Of a stretch of DNA of 64,000 bases, positions 25,665 to 33,017 are shown in pieces; the first letter of the stretch is position 1; each line of letters starts with the position of its first letter. The notes under the pieces are model-generated. The model saw nothing but the letters and a program-made list of their open reading frames with translations. It was not told where the DNA came from and did no database searches. Source of the stretch: Flavobacterium ginsenosidimutans (GTDB lineage Bacteria > Bacteroidota > Bacteroidia > Flavobacteriales > Flavobacteriaceae); NCBI RefSeq assembly GCF_003254625.1, contig NZ_QJRJ01000081.1, forward strand, positions 248,001 through 312,000. Direction: 5' to 3'. A program made the translations under genes and the position numbers.

Positions 25665-26809
25665 ACGGTCTGGATTTTTAGAGATTCCGCGTAAAGCGAA
25701 TTCATTTCTTCCAATACTTTTAATTCTTCTCCTCCATTCATCAAATAATTACGAACCACATCTCCCGCATGATCTTGGAAATACATATGACCGTAATATC
25801 TCGGACGAAGGAAAGCACGTTCTAACGCAGGAAGTGTATTTTTAAAATAATCGTGCGTTACACCATTAATTCTTTCGCTTTTCCAAGCTTGTAAATGTCC
25901 TGGCTGACCGCCGTTATCGGTATAAATATTTTGCTGTACTTGTGATGAACACGTAAATTCAGCGTATTTTATGGCAGTTTCAATATGTTCGCTGAATGAA
26001 GAAACCGCTAATCCAGTTCCTCCCAAAGAAGAAATCATCGGATTATCATTCAATTTGACTAAATCATAAAAATGTAAAAGGTTTTGGCTGTAGCCAATGC
26101 GGGAATAATTAGAATAACCATAAGCAAAAGGGCAATAGGCAATTTCGTCTGAATTAACCATCGCCTCATAAACCTGAATTGGATTACGGTTAAAGTTAGC
26201 TGGATCAATTAATTGAGCTAATTCTCTAAACATTTGAAGCGCTTTGATTCCTATCGTTTCAGAAATCACTTTTTCTTCAGAAAGAAAAGGAGCTTCACCC
26301 AAACTGCAGCAAAACATATAAAAACTCATTAAAACATCTACTGGAATTCCAGCAAAAGCGACTAAACCTTTTTTCGCTAAAGCCAATAAATCATCATAAG
26401 TTTTAGGAACTTCTAAATTATTTTTTTCTAAAAGATCTAAGCGGGCAGAAGCAACCGGAGTTGCAGCATCGATAGGAAGCGCCCATAATTTGTCGTGAAA
26501 AACATAACTTCCGTATGATTTTCCAACCGTATTACTTTCTTGATCTTTAATATATTCATTTGATAAATAATCAGATAGCGGAAGAATTGCTTTAGTCTGT
26601 GCTCCAAAACCTGTCCAAGGATGATCAATTACCAATAAATCAAATCTTTTGGCTAAGTCTTCGATAGAGGCATCGGCAAATTCTTGTAAACTTCTCTTTT
26701 CCCAAGAAATTTCAACTTCGGGATGTAGTTCAGTAAAACGTTGCGATGTAGCAACCATTGGAAGTAAACCTCTTGTATGGTTCCAAGTTATGCCTTTTAA
26801 TTTTATCAT
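25661..26809 (-). CDS. Solute-binding-protein-fold protein without a signal peptide, first gene of the leftward operon
   Basis: 382 residues. The protein starts at the first strand (MIKLKGITWNHTRGLLPMV), the form that mature sugar-binding proteins have after signal removal. Other landmarks: RFDLLVIDHPWTGFG, LWALPIDAATPVASARLDLL, PKTYDDLLALA, EIAYCPFAYGYSNYSR, and SSLGGTGLAVSSFSEHIETAIKYAEF. No transmembrane segment, lipobox or ABC partner is present. It overlaps the CoA-transferase by 4 bases. With the related protein at 22062-23285 it makes two binding-protein/CoA-transferase pairs in mirror order. A cytosolic ligand-binding role is inferred. Confidence 0.82.
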   Translation of the reverse strand: MIKLKGITWNHTRGLLPMVATSQRFTELHPEVEISWEKRSLQEFADASIEDLAKRFDLLVIDHPWTGFGAQTKAILPLSDYLSNEYIKDQESNTVGKSYGSYVFHDKLWALPIDAATPVASARLDLLEKNNLEVPKTYDDLLALAKKGLVAFAGIPVDVLMSFYMFCCSLGEAPFLSEEKVISETIGIKALQMFRELAQLIDPANFNRNPIQVYEAMVNSDEIAYCPFAYGYSNYSRIGYSQNLLHFYDLVKLNDNPMISSLGGTGLAVSSFSEHIETAIKYAEFTCSSQVQQNIYTDNGGQPGHLQAWKSERINGVTHDYFKNTLPALERAFLRPRYYGHMYFQDHAGDVVRNYLMNGGEELKVLEEMNSLYAESLKIQTV

Positions 26810-26831
26810 TTTATATAAGAATTTTTGATAA

Positions 26832-26845
26832 TGTAATCGATTGTA
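26832..26845. promoter_or_regulatory. Palindromic operator-like site in the leader of the leftward operon
   Basis: TGTAATCGATTGTA is an imperfect copy of the perfect palindrome TGTAATCGATTACA found at the GH28 promoter (32698-32711). It lies between the -7 box and the first start codon of the leftward operon, a repressor-like position. LacI-type regulators often bind such sites, but no regulator gene is visible beside it. Confidence 0.5.
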
Positions 26846-26870
26846 TTAATAAATGTAAAAATTACAATTA

Positions 26871-26900
26871 CAAAAGTAGGAATAAGATTGATATGAACAA
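26871..26900 (-). promoter_or_regulatory. Promoter of the leftward CoA-transferase/FucP operon
   Basis: On the minus strand the -7 box is TACTTTTG (26871-26878) and a TTG lies about 20 bases further upstream (26898-26900), the usual -33 spacing for Bacteroidota. The divergent gap 26810-27207 contains this promoter, the operator-like palindrome and the promoter boxes of the rightward arm. Confidence 0.5.
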
Positions 26901-27054
26901 GAAATCATTTATTTTTAAGAAATCTTTTTTACTTAAAGTGATAAATAGGACTGTAATTTTTACAAATCATTTAAAAATTGTTATAATTTATTAAAGTTTG
27001 ATCATTTTTAAAGGCAGAAAATAAAATATATCTCGGATATTAATTTTTAAAAAG

Positions 27055-27092
27055 TACTTTTGTAATTGTGTTTTTTACATTTATTATTTTTG
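27055..27092 (+). promoter_or_regulatory. Two candidate -7 boxes for the rightward fucose-type operon
   Basis: TACTTTTG (27055-27062) and TATTTTTG (27085-27092) both match TAnnTTTG and lie ahead of the ATG at 27208. I cannot tell which is used. Confidence 0.4.
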
Positions 27093-27207
27093 CTTCAGCT
27101 TTTTTAGCAATTTTTGAATTAGTAAATGGTAAAATATCTTGTAAAATAAAATCGTGATGAAGCTCTTTCATCGAAAAAGAATAAACTAACAATAAAAATA
27201 TACGATT

Positions 27208-28062
27208 ATGAAATTAATACGTTTTGGAGAAATCGGAAAAGAAAAACCTGGAGTTTTGATTGGAGAAAAGAGATATGATGTTTCTTCGATTGTAACCGAT
27301 TTTAACGAAAGTTTCTTTGAAGAAAACGGATTAGAGAAATTAAAAAAAGCGCTAGAAAGCAATTCGTCTTTGCCAGAAGTTGATGCTTCGGTACGTTTGG
27401 GGTCGCCAGTTGCTCGTCCTTCAAAAATTATATGCATTGGTTTAAATTATATTGATCATTGTAAAGAAACAAACGCTCCGATTCCGACAGAACCTATTAT
27501 TTTCTTCAAATCGACAACTTCTTTATGCGGGCCAGATGATGATTTGATTATTCCAAAGAATAGCGAAAAAACAGATTGGGAAGTGGAATTGGCTTTTATT
27601 GTTGGCAAAAAAGCAAGTTATGTTGAAGAAGCAGAAGCTTTAGATTATGTTGCTGGTTATGCTTTATTGAATGATTATAGTGAAAGAGCTTTTCAGCTAG
27701 AACGTGGCGGACAATGGGCGAAAGGAAAAGGAAGCGATACTTTTGCGCCTCTTGGACCTTTTTTGGCGACAAAAGATGAAATCGCAGATGTTGATAATTT
27801 AAAGATGTGGCTGACGGTAAACGGTAAAAAGTACCAAGACAGTAATACTTTGAATCTTGTTTTCAAGATTCCTTATTTAGTGCATTATTTAAGTCAGTTT
27901 ATGACTTTGCTTCCGGGCGATATTATCAGCACAGGAACGCCTCCGGGAGTTGGTTTAGGAATTAAGCCAGATCCGATTTACATTAAAGCGGGCGATGTTG
28001 TTGAACTTGGAATTGAAGGTTTAGGAACAAGCAAACAAAAGGCTGTAGCATATCAAAAATAA
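27208..28062 (+). CDS. Fumarylacetoacetate hydrolase family: likely 2,4-diketo-3-deoxy-L-fuconate-type hydrolase
   Basis: 284 residues. FAH-fold landmarks: KIICIGLNYIDHCKETN, PIIFFKSTTSLCGPDDDLIIP, DWEVELAFIVGKKASYV (metal-binding Glu), GYALLNDYSERAFQ, WAKGKGSDTFAPLGPFLATKDE, and LLPGDIISTGTPPGVGLG. In oxidative L-fucose and L-rhamnose pathways this family splits a 2,4-diketo-3-deoxy acid into pyruvate and lactate. It is first in an operon with a zinc dehydrogenase, an SDR and a lactonase-like amidohydrolase, which supports that role. Acylpyruvate hydrolysis is the general alternative. Confidence 0.87.
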   Translation: MKLIRFGEIGKEKPGVLIGEKRYDVSSIVTDFNESFFEENGLEKLKKALESNSSLPEVDASVRLGSPVARPSKIICIGLNYIDHCKETNAPIPTEPIIFFKSTTSLCGPDDDLIIPKNSEKTDWEVELAFIVGKKASYVEEAEALDYVAGYALLNDYSERAFQLERGGQWAKGKGSDTFAPLGPFLATKDEIADVDNLKMWLTVNGKKYQDSNTLNLVFKIPYLVHYLSQFMTLLPGDIISTGTPPGVGLGIKPDPIYIKAGDVVELGIEGLGTSKQKAVAYQK

Positions 28063-28078
28063 ATTTAAGAAGTATAAA

Positions 28079-29092
28079 ATGAAATATATTGTTTGCGAAA
28101 AACCGCAGGAATTTCTACTAAAAGAAACCAGTATTCCAGAACCAAAAGAAGGGGAAGTTTTATTGAAAATTAAAAGAATCGGAATCTGCGGAACTGATAT
28201 ACACGCTTTTGGTGGCACTCAGCCGTACTTTGAATATCCAAGGATTTTGGGTCATGAATTGGCTGCTGAATATGTAAAAGGAAATGCAGAAGGTTTTAAA
28301 CCGGGAGATAAAGTAACTTTTATTCCGTATTTCAATTGCGGAAAATGTGTTGCGTGCCGAAACGGATTGACAAACTGCTGTGTAAATATCAAAGTTTTCG
28401 GAGTTCATATTGATGGCGGAATGGCTGAATATGTTTCGATTCCAGAACAATATTTATTGCACGGTCAAGGTTTAGATTATGATGAACTGGCTTTGGTTGA
28501 ACCGTTAGCAATTGCAGCGCACGGAGTTAGAAGAGCAGCAGTAAAACCAACTGATACCGTTTTGGTAATGGGAGCAGGACCAATCGGAATTGGCTTGATT
28601 CAGTTTGCTAAAATTGCTGGAGCAAAAGTAATTGTAATGGATATCAACGATTACAGATTGAATTTCTGTAAAACAGAACTAAATGCAGATGAAACGATTA
28701 ATCCGTTAAACGATGATGTTGCACAAAAATTAGCTGAATTAACAAACGGCGATATGGCAAACGTGGTTATTGATGCAACTGGAAATCAGAAAGTGATGAA
28801 CAGCGCTTTTAATTATATTTCGCATGGCGGAAGATTTGTTTTGGTTGGACTTCAAAAAGGGGAATTAAGTTTTAGTCATCCTGATTTCCACAAAAGAGAA
28901 TCGACTTTAATGAGCAGTAGAAATGCAACTATTGAAGATTTCGAATATGTAATGAAATGTTTGAAAGAAGGTAAAATCGATCCGAAAAAATACATCACGC
29001 ACAGAACAAGTTTTTCTGAAATGATTACTGATTTTGGGAATCTGATTGATCCGAAGAATAATGTGATTAAGGCGTTAATCGAAATTGAGTAA
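28079..29092 (+). CDS. Zinc-dependent alcohol dehydrogenase (MDR family), sugar-acid type
   Basis: 337 residues. Catalytic zinc ligands C37 (GICGTDIH) and H59-E60 (GHE) are present. The structural zinc loop has C87, C90, C93 and C101 in FNCGKCVACRNGLTNCC. The Rossmann motif is VMGAGPIGIGLIQFAKIAGA. Relatives include L-galactonate and threonine dehydrogenases. In this operon it could be the 2-keto-3-deoxy-L-fuconate dehydrogenase that feeds the diketo-acid hydrolase 16 bases upstream. That assignment is inference; sugar oxidation at C1 or C5 is possible. Confidence 0.85.
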   Translation: MKYIVCEKPQEFLLKETSIPEPKEGEVLLKIKRIGICGTDIHAFGGTQPYFEYPRILGHELAAEYVKGNAEGFKPGDKVTFIPYFNCGKCVACRNGLTNCCVNIKVFGVHIDGGMAEYVSIPEQYLLHGQGLDYDELALVEPLAIAAHGVRRAAVKPTDTVLVMGAGPIGIGLIQFAKIAGAKVIVMDINDYRLNFCKTELNADETINPLNDDVAQKLAELTNGDMANVVIDATGNQKVMNSAFNYISHGGRFVLVGLQKGELSFSHPDFHKRESTLMSSRNATIEDFEYVMKCLKEGKIDPKKYITHRTSFSEMITDFGNLIDPKNNVIKALIEIE

Positions 29093-29101
29093 TTAGTTAT
29101 T

Positions 29102-29207
29102 AGTGAAAAGTAATTAGTGAAATGTGAAATGTGAGAATGTTTAAGTAGAATATTTTTACATTTCACTTTTCACTTTTCACATCTTACATCTCACAAATCA
29201 CATCTAA
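29102..29207. repeat. Intergenic imperfect palindrome between dehydrogenase genes
   Basis: GTGAAATGTGAAATGTGAG and ACATTTCACTTTTCACTTTT are parts of two arms spanning most of the 127-base gap. Repeated GTGAAA/TTTCAC units make several pairings possible. Confidence 0.6.
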
Positions 29208-29219
29208 CACAAAAACGAA

Positions 29220-30017
29220 ATGGATTTAAACTTAAAAAATAAAATAGTTGTCGTTTCTGGTTCAGCTGGAAAAGAAGGCAGTATTGGAGAAACGATCGTC
29301 AACAGATTGGCTGATGAAGGAGCTATTCCGGTTTTAGTTGATAGAAATGCAAGAGGTTTCGAATACGTAGAAAGACTTCAAAAAAGAGGCGTTAATTCAT
29401 TATTTGTGCAGACTGACGTAACGGATCCTGTTGCAATAGAAAACGCTGTAAAAGTAATCGGAGCTAAATACGGAAGAATTGATGCCATCGTAAATAATGT
29501 CGGTGTAAATGACGGAGCAGGATTAGATTCTAGCTACGAAGAATTTATGAACTCTTTGAAATTGAATGTGGTAAGTTATTTTCTTTTAGCTAAATATTCA
29601 CTTCCGTATTTAAAAGAATCAAAAGGAAATATTTTGAATATCGGTTCAAAAGTGGCTTTAACAGGGCAGGGCGGAACTTCGGGTTACGCTGCTGCGAAGG
29701 GTGGTGTTTTAGGTTTAACCAGAGAATGGGCGGTAGATTTGATTCAGTACGGAATTCGTTCGAATGCGATTATTATTGCAGAAAGCTATACGCCAGCTTA
29801 CGAAGATTGGATTAAAACATTACCAGACGGACAGACTGTTTTGAATAAAATCAACAAAAGTATTCCGTTAGAAAGTCGAATGACTAAAACCGAAGAAATT
29901 GCAGATACAGCACTTTTTATCATCTCAGAAAAATCATCACATACTACAGGACAATTTGTTTTTGTAGATGGAGGTTACGTACATTTAGATCGCGCATTAA
30001 TCAGCGATGTTAATTAA
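29220..30017 (+). CDS. SDR oxidoreductase, L-fucose dehydrogenase-like
   Basis: 265 residues. Classical SDR catalytic residues are S143, Y156 and K160 (NIGSKVAL, SGYAAAK). D41 at the end of strand 2 (LVDRN) suggests NAD. The dinucleotide loop is unusual: SGSAGKEGSIG in place of TGxxxGIG, with a three-residue insertion. The C-terminal GGYVHLDRAL resembles bacterial L-fucose dehydrogenases as I remember them. It would oxidise the sugar to the lactone that the next gene product (6 bases downstream) would open. Confidence 0.85.
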   Translation: MDLNLKNKIVVVSGSAGKEGSIGETIVNRLADEGAIPVLVDRNARGFEYVERLQKRGVNSLFVQTDVTDPVAIENAVKVIGAKYGRIDAIVNNVGVNDGAGLDSSYEEFMNSLKLNVVSYFLLAKYSLPYLKESKGNILNIGSKVALTGQGGTSGYAAAKGGVLGLTREWAVDLIQYGIRSNAIIIAESYTPAYEDWIKTLPDGQTVLNKINKSIPLESRMTKTEEIADTALFIISEKSSHTTGQFVFVDGGYVHLDRALISDVN

Positions 30018-30023
30018 AAAGTT

Positions 30024-30860
30024 ATGAGTAAAAGAATAGATTCCCATCAGCATTTTTGGAAGTTTGATCCAGTTAGAGACAGCTGGATTGATGAAACGAT
30101 GCAGAATATCCAAAGAGATTTTCTTCCTGAAGATTTACAGCCATTATTAAATGCGAATGATTTTGAAGGTTGTGTTGCTGTTCAGGCAAGCCAATCGGAA
30201 GAAGAAACTCAATTTTTATTGGATTTAGCTTCTAAAAATGATTTCATAAAAGGAGTTGTCGGTTGGATCGATTTGCGAAATGAGAATATCGAAGAACGTT
30301 TGCAATTCTTTTCAGATCAAAAAAAGCTGAAAGGTTTTAGACACGTCGTTCAAGGAGAAGCTGATGATTTTATGTATGGAGAAGCATTCAGAAGAGGAAT
30401 CACAGCTTTAAAAGCATTTAATTATACTTACGATATATTAATTTTCGAACGTCAATTACCAGCGGCAATAAGTTTAGTTCAAGATTTTCCAAACCAAAAG
30501 TTTGTAATTGATCATATCGCGAAACCAGATATTAAATCAAGAAGTATTGATTCTTGGAAAAAAGGAATTGAAGAAATTGCAAAATACGATAATGTTTGGT
30601 GTAAAATCTCAGGAATGGTCACAGAAGCCGACTGGAAAAACTGGAAACCAGAAGATTTAAAACCGTATTTAGATGTAATTTTTGAAAATTTTCCAGTTGA
30701 TAAATTAATGTATGGTTCAGATTGGCCTGTTCTAAATGTAGCTTCTGATTATAATGAGGTTGTAAAAACTTTAGAAGATTATATTTCGAAGTTTTCTATT
30801 GAAGAACAGAATAAGATTTGGTTTGAGAATGCGAATGCTTTCTATAGTTTGAATGACTAA
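30024..30860 (+). CDS. Amidohydrolase of the L-fuconolactonase type (COG3618-like)
   Basis: 278 residues. The protein opens with IDSHQHFWKFDP (metal ligands H8 and H10 of the amidohydrolase TIM barrel). Later landmarks are GFRHVVQGE, FVIDHIAKP (His), WCKISGMVTEADW and MYGSDWPVLN (Asp). This set defines the lactonase group that hydrolyses L-fucono-1,5-lactone or L-rhamnono-lactone. It is the last gene of the rightward arm and supports assignment of the arm to oxidative deoxyhexose breakdown. No aldonate dehydratase for the following step is in the window. Confidence 0.88.
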   Translation: MSKRIDSHQHFWKFDPVRDSWIDETMQNIQRDFLPEDLQPLLNANDFEGCVAVQASQSEEETQFLLDLASKNDFIKGVVGWIDLRNENIEERLQFFSDQKKLKGFRHVVQGEADDFMYGEAFRRGITALKAFNYTYDILIFERQLPAAISLVQDFPNQKFVIDHIAKPDIKSRSIDSWKKGIEEIAKYDNVWCKISGMVTEADWKNWKPEDLKPYLDVIFENFPVDKLMYGSDWPVLNVASDYNEVVKTLEDYISKFSIEEQNKIWFENANAFYSLND

Positions 30861-30883
30861 ATATTCAATTTTAGATTTATAAT

Positions 30884-30917
30884 AAAAAAGCGTGAATTAT
30901 TAATTCACGCTTTTTTG
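30884..30917. terminator. Bidirectional rho-independent terminator
   Basis: Arms AAAAAAGCGTGAATTA and TAATTCACGCTTTTTT pair exactly between the convergent amidohydrolase and GH28 genes. Confidence 0.9.
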
Positions 30918-30940
30918 TTTTAAAATTTGAAATTTGAAAA

Positions 30941-32626
30941 TTAAAATTTCACCGCTTTTTTAGGAACGTTTTTATCAATAGTTGTCGTCTTAGAGAAATT
31001 AATAGAAGAACCACTTAAATCAATATTCTTACTCGCTTCACCATTAATCGTAATTGTATTTGAAGAAGAAGGATTAAACTCGATATTTTTCAGCGAAAGG
31101 TTTTTAGTATTGTAAATTTCGAAAGCATTCTTAGCTTCAATATCCAATTGAGCGTTGCTGATTTTAATTCCGTTAGCATCAATTATAGAAAAACCTTTTT
31201 GAGCTTTTGCAATTAGGTTTGTGATTTCAATATTTTCTAAATTCATTTCAGGAAGACCTTGTAAAAATACGGCTTGTTGGGCACCTTTTATTGTAATATT
31301 TTTGATCACTATATTTTTAAACTGAGGCGTTTCTTCGTTTACTGGAATTGCTTTTGTGCTTACCGTATTGCCGCCTTCAGCTAAAGTTTCAGCAATAGAT
31401 TTTCCTCCGTAATACAAATCGAAAGAAATCGCCTGAGATGGAATATCAGTCATAAAAACGTCTGAGATATAAATATTTTCAACGACACCGCCACGTCCGC
31501 GAGTGCTTTTAAAACGAAGACCAACATCAGTTCCCATAAAAGTACAATTGGAAACGTGCAGATTTTTTACACCTCCAGACATTTCACTTCCAACTGTAAC
31601 ACCACCGTGACCATGATATACGATATTGTTTTTTACAATGATATTTTCGCAAGGAACACCTCTGTCGCGTCCGTCTTTATCTTTTCCAGATTTAATGCAG
31701 ATGGCATCGTCTCCAACATCAAAACTTGAATTTTCGATTACTACATTTTTACAAGATTCAACGTCAAGTCCGTCACCGTTTTGAGAAAACCACGGATTAC
31801 GAACCGTAATGTTTCTAACAATTAAATCTTCAATTAATAAAGGGTGAATATTCCACGCAGGTGAATTTTGAAAAACGGGTCCGTCAAATAGAACCCTTTT
31901 GCTATTTTGAATACTCACCAATACTGGACGCAAGAAATCATGAATTGCTTCAAAATCTTCTTTAGTTTTCAAATCATGGCGAATATTCTGATCGGCACCT
32001 TTAACCCCTTTTAAGTATTGTTCAGAAGGATACCAGCTGTCTTTCTTTTCATTTAAAACACCGCCCGAAGCTACAAATTTCTTCCATTGTTCGTCTGTCA
32101 ATTTGCTTTTTTTAACTTGTCGCCAAGCTTCACCAGAACCATCCCAAACGCCATTTCCGGTAAAAGCAACATTCTCTAAATTTTTGCCGTAAATAGGAGA
32201 GATGCATCGCCAAGTATTTATACCTTCAAAACTGGTTTCGATAATTGGATATAAAGTTTTGTCTGTCGAGAATTTGATTAAAGCGCCAGTTTGAGCGTGA
32301 AGTTCAATATTGCTTTTTAAGATAATTGGACCTGTAAGCCAAATCCCAGGAGGAATAATTAATTTTCCACCGCCTTTTTTAGAAAGTGCATCTATAGCAT
32401 CAGCGAAAGCTTTTGTGTTTAAAACATAACCGCCATTTACAGCTCCAAAGTCTTTTAGATTTACTGTATTAGCAGGAATTACAGGTTCGTTAACTTTTAG
32501 CATTTTAAACTCAATATTCGCATAAGTATCTGCCAAAGCTGTGTTTTGAGCATTGCCAGTCTGCGAACTCATACAAAGCATAATTGCCATTGCAAGAGAA
32601 AAAAGATTTAATCGGTTGGTTTTCAT
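30941..32626 (-). CDS. GH28 polygalacturonase/rhamnogalacturonase-family glycoside hydrolase, secreted
   Basis: 561 residues with a signal peptide cleaved after about residue 26 (QTGNAQ). The GH28 catalytic set is complete: D285 in QNGDGLD, D306-D307 in VGDDAIC, H340 in GHGG, and R371/K373 in LRFKS. An N-terminal VNLKDFGAVNGG block and repeated beta-helix turns are typical. The C-terminal part (about 410-561) adds extra beta-helix-like turns. It cleaves galacturonic-acid linkages in pectin backbones; exo versus endo action cannot be read off. It has its own promoter with a palindromic operator. Confidence 0.92.
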   Translation of the reverse strand: MKTNRLNLFSLAMAIMLCMSSQTGNAQNTALADTYANIEFKMLKVNEPVIPANTVNLKDFGAVNGGYVLNTKAFADAIDALSKKGGGKLIIPPGIWLTGPIILKSNIELHAQTGALIKFSTDKTLYPIIETSFEGINTWRCISPIYGKNLENVAFTGNGVWDGSGEAWRQVKKSKLTDEQWKKFVASGGVLNEKKDSWYPSEQYLKGVKGADQNIRHDLKTKEDFEAIHDFLRPVLVSIQNSKRVLFDGPVFQNSPAWNIHPLLIEDLIVRNITVRNPWFSQNGDGLDVESCKNVVIENSSFDVGDDAICIKSGKDKDGRDRGVPCENIIVKNNIVYHGHGGVTVGSEMSGGVKNLHVSNCTFMGTDVGLRFKSTRGRGGVVENIYISDVFMTDIPSQAISFDLYYGGKSIAETLAEGGNTVSTKAIPVNEETPQFKNIVIKNITIKGAQQAVFLQGLPEMNLENIEITNLIAKAQKGFSIIDANGIKISNAQLDIEAKNAFEIYNTKNLSLKNIEFNPSSSNTITINGEASKNIDLSGSSINFSKTTTIDKNVPKKAVKF

Positions 32627-32697
32627 TGTTAGTAATTTTTTGGTGTTATTTTTATAGATGTGAAAAATTACTTCTCACATAAATAATAATATTTGAA

Positions 32698-32711
32698 TGT
32701 AATCGATTACA
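32698..32711. promoter_or_regulatory. Perfect 14-bp palindromic operator upstream of GH28
   Basis: TGTAATCGATTACA is a perfect palindrome directly downstream of the GH28 -7 box on the minus strand, so it would cover the transcription start. A near-copy lies in the leader of the leftward operon at 26832-26845. Confidence 0.6.
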
Positions 32712-32719
32712 CAAATCTA
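32712..32719 (-). promoter_or_regulatory. Bacteroidota -7 box for the GH28 gene
   Basis: Minus-strand TAGATTTG matches TAnnTTTG and abuts the operator palindrome, leaving a leader of about 80 bases before the GH28 start codon. Confidence 0.5.
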
Positions 32720-32737
32720 TAAAAAAAGTTTAAAAGA

Positions 32738-32853
32738 TAGCCACGAATTCACGAATTTTCTTTTAATACTTTATCTAAAAAATATTATTTCGAATTTATT
32801 CGAATAAATAATCGCAAAGATTCTAAAAATAAAATTCGTGAATTCGTGGCAAA
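32738..32853. repeat. Palindromic element A, left copy (flanks the mutarotase-fusion gene)
   Basis: Outer arms GCCACGAATTCACGAATTTT and AAAATTCGTGAATTCGTGGC pair exactly. Inside is a smaller TTCGAA...TTCGAA palindrome and ATAATCGCAAAGATT. The copy at 35537-35647 carries the same inner sequence in reverse orientation. Confidence 0.85.
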
Positions 32854-33017
32854 AAAAACTCAAACAGGAGGGTACAGGATGCATCTAACTTTATGTTCGA
32901 GTAAATTGGACGAATTATTTGGTAAAAGTGTTAAAAATACATTTATATGTAAGTTATATATGCTTAAAATTGACTGCCTTATAATTTTTACCCAGAAAAA
33001 AATCAAAATATTAAATA

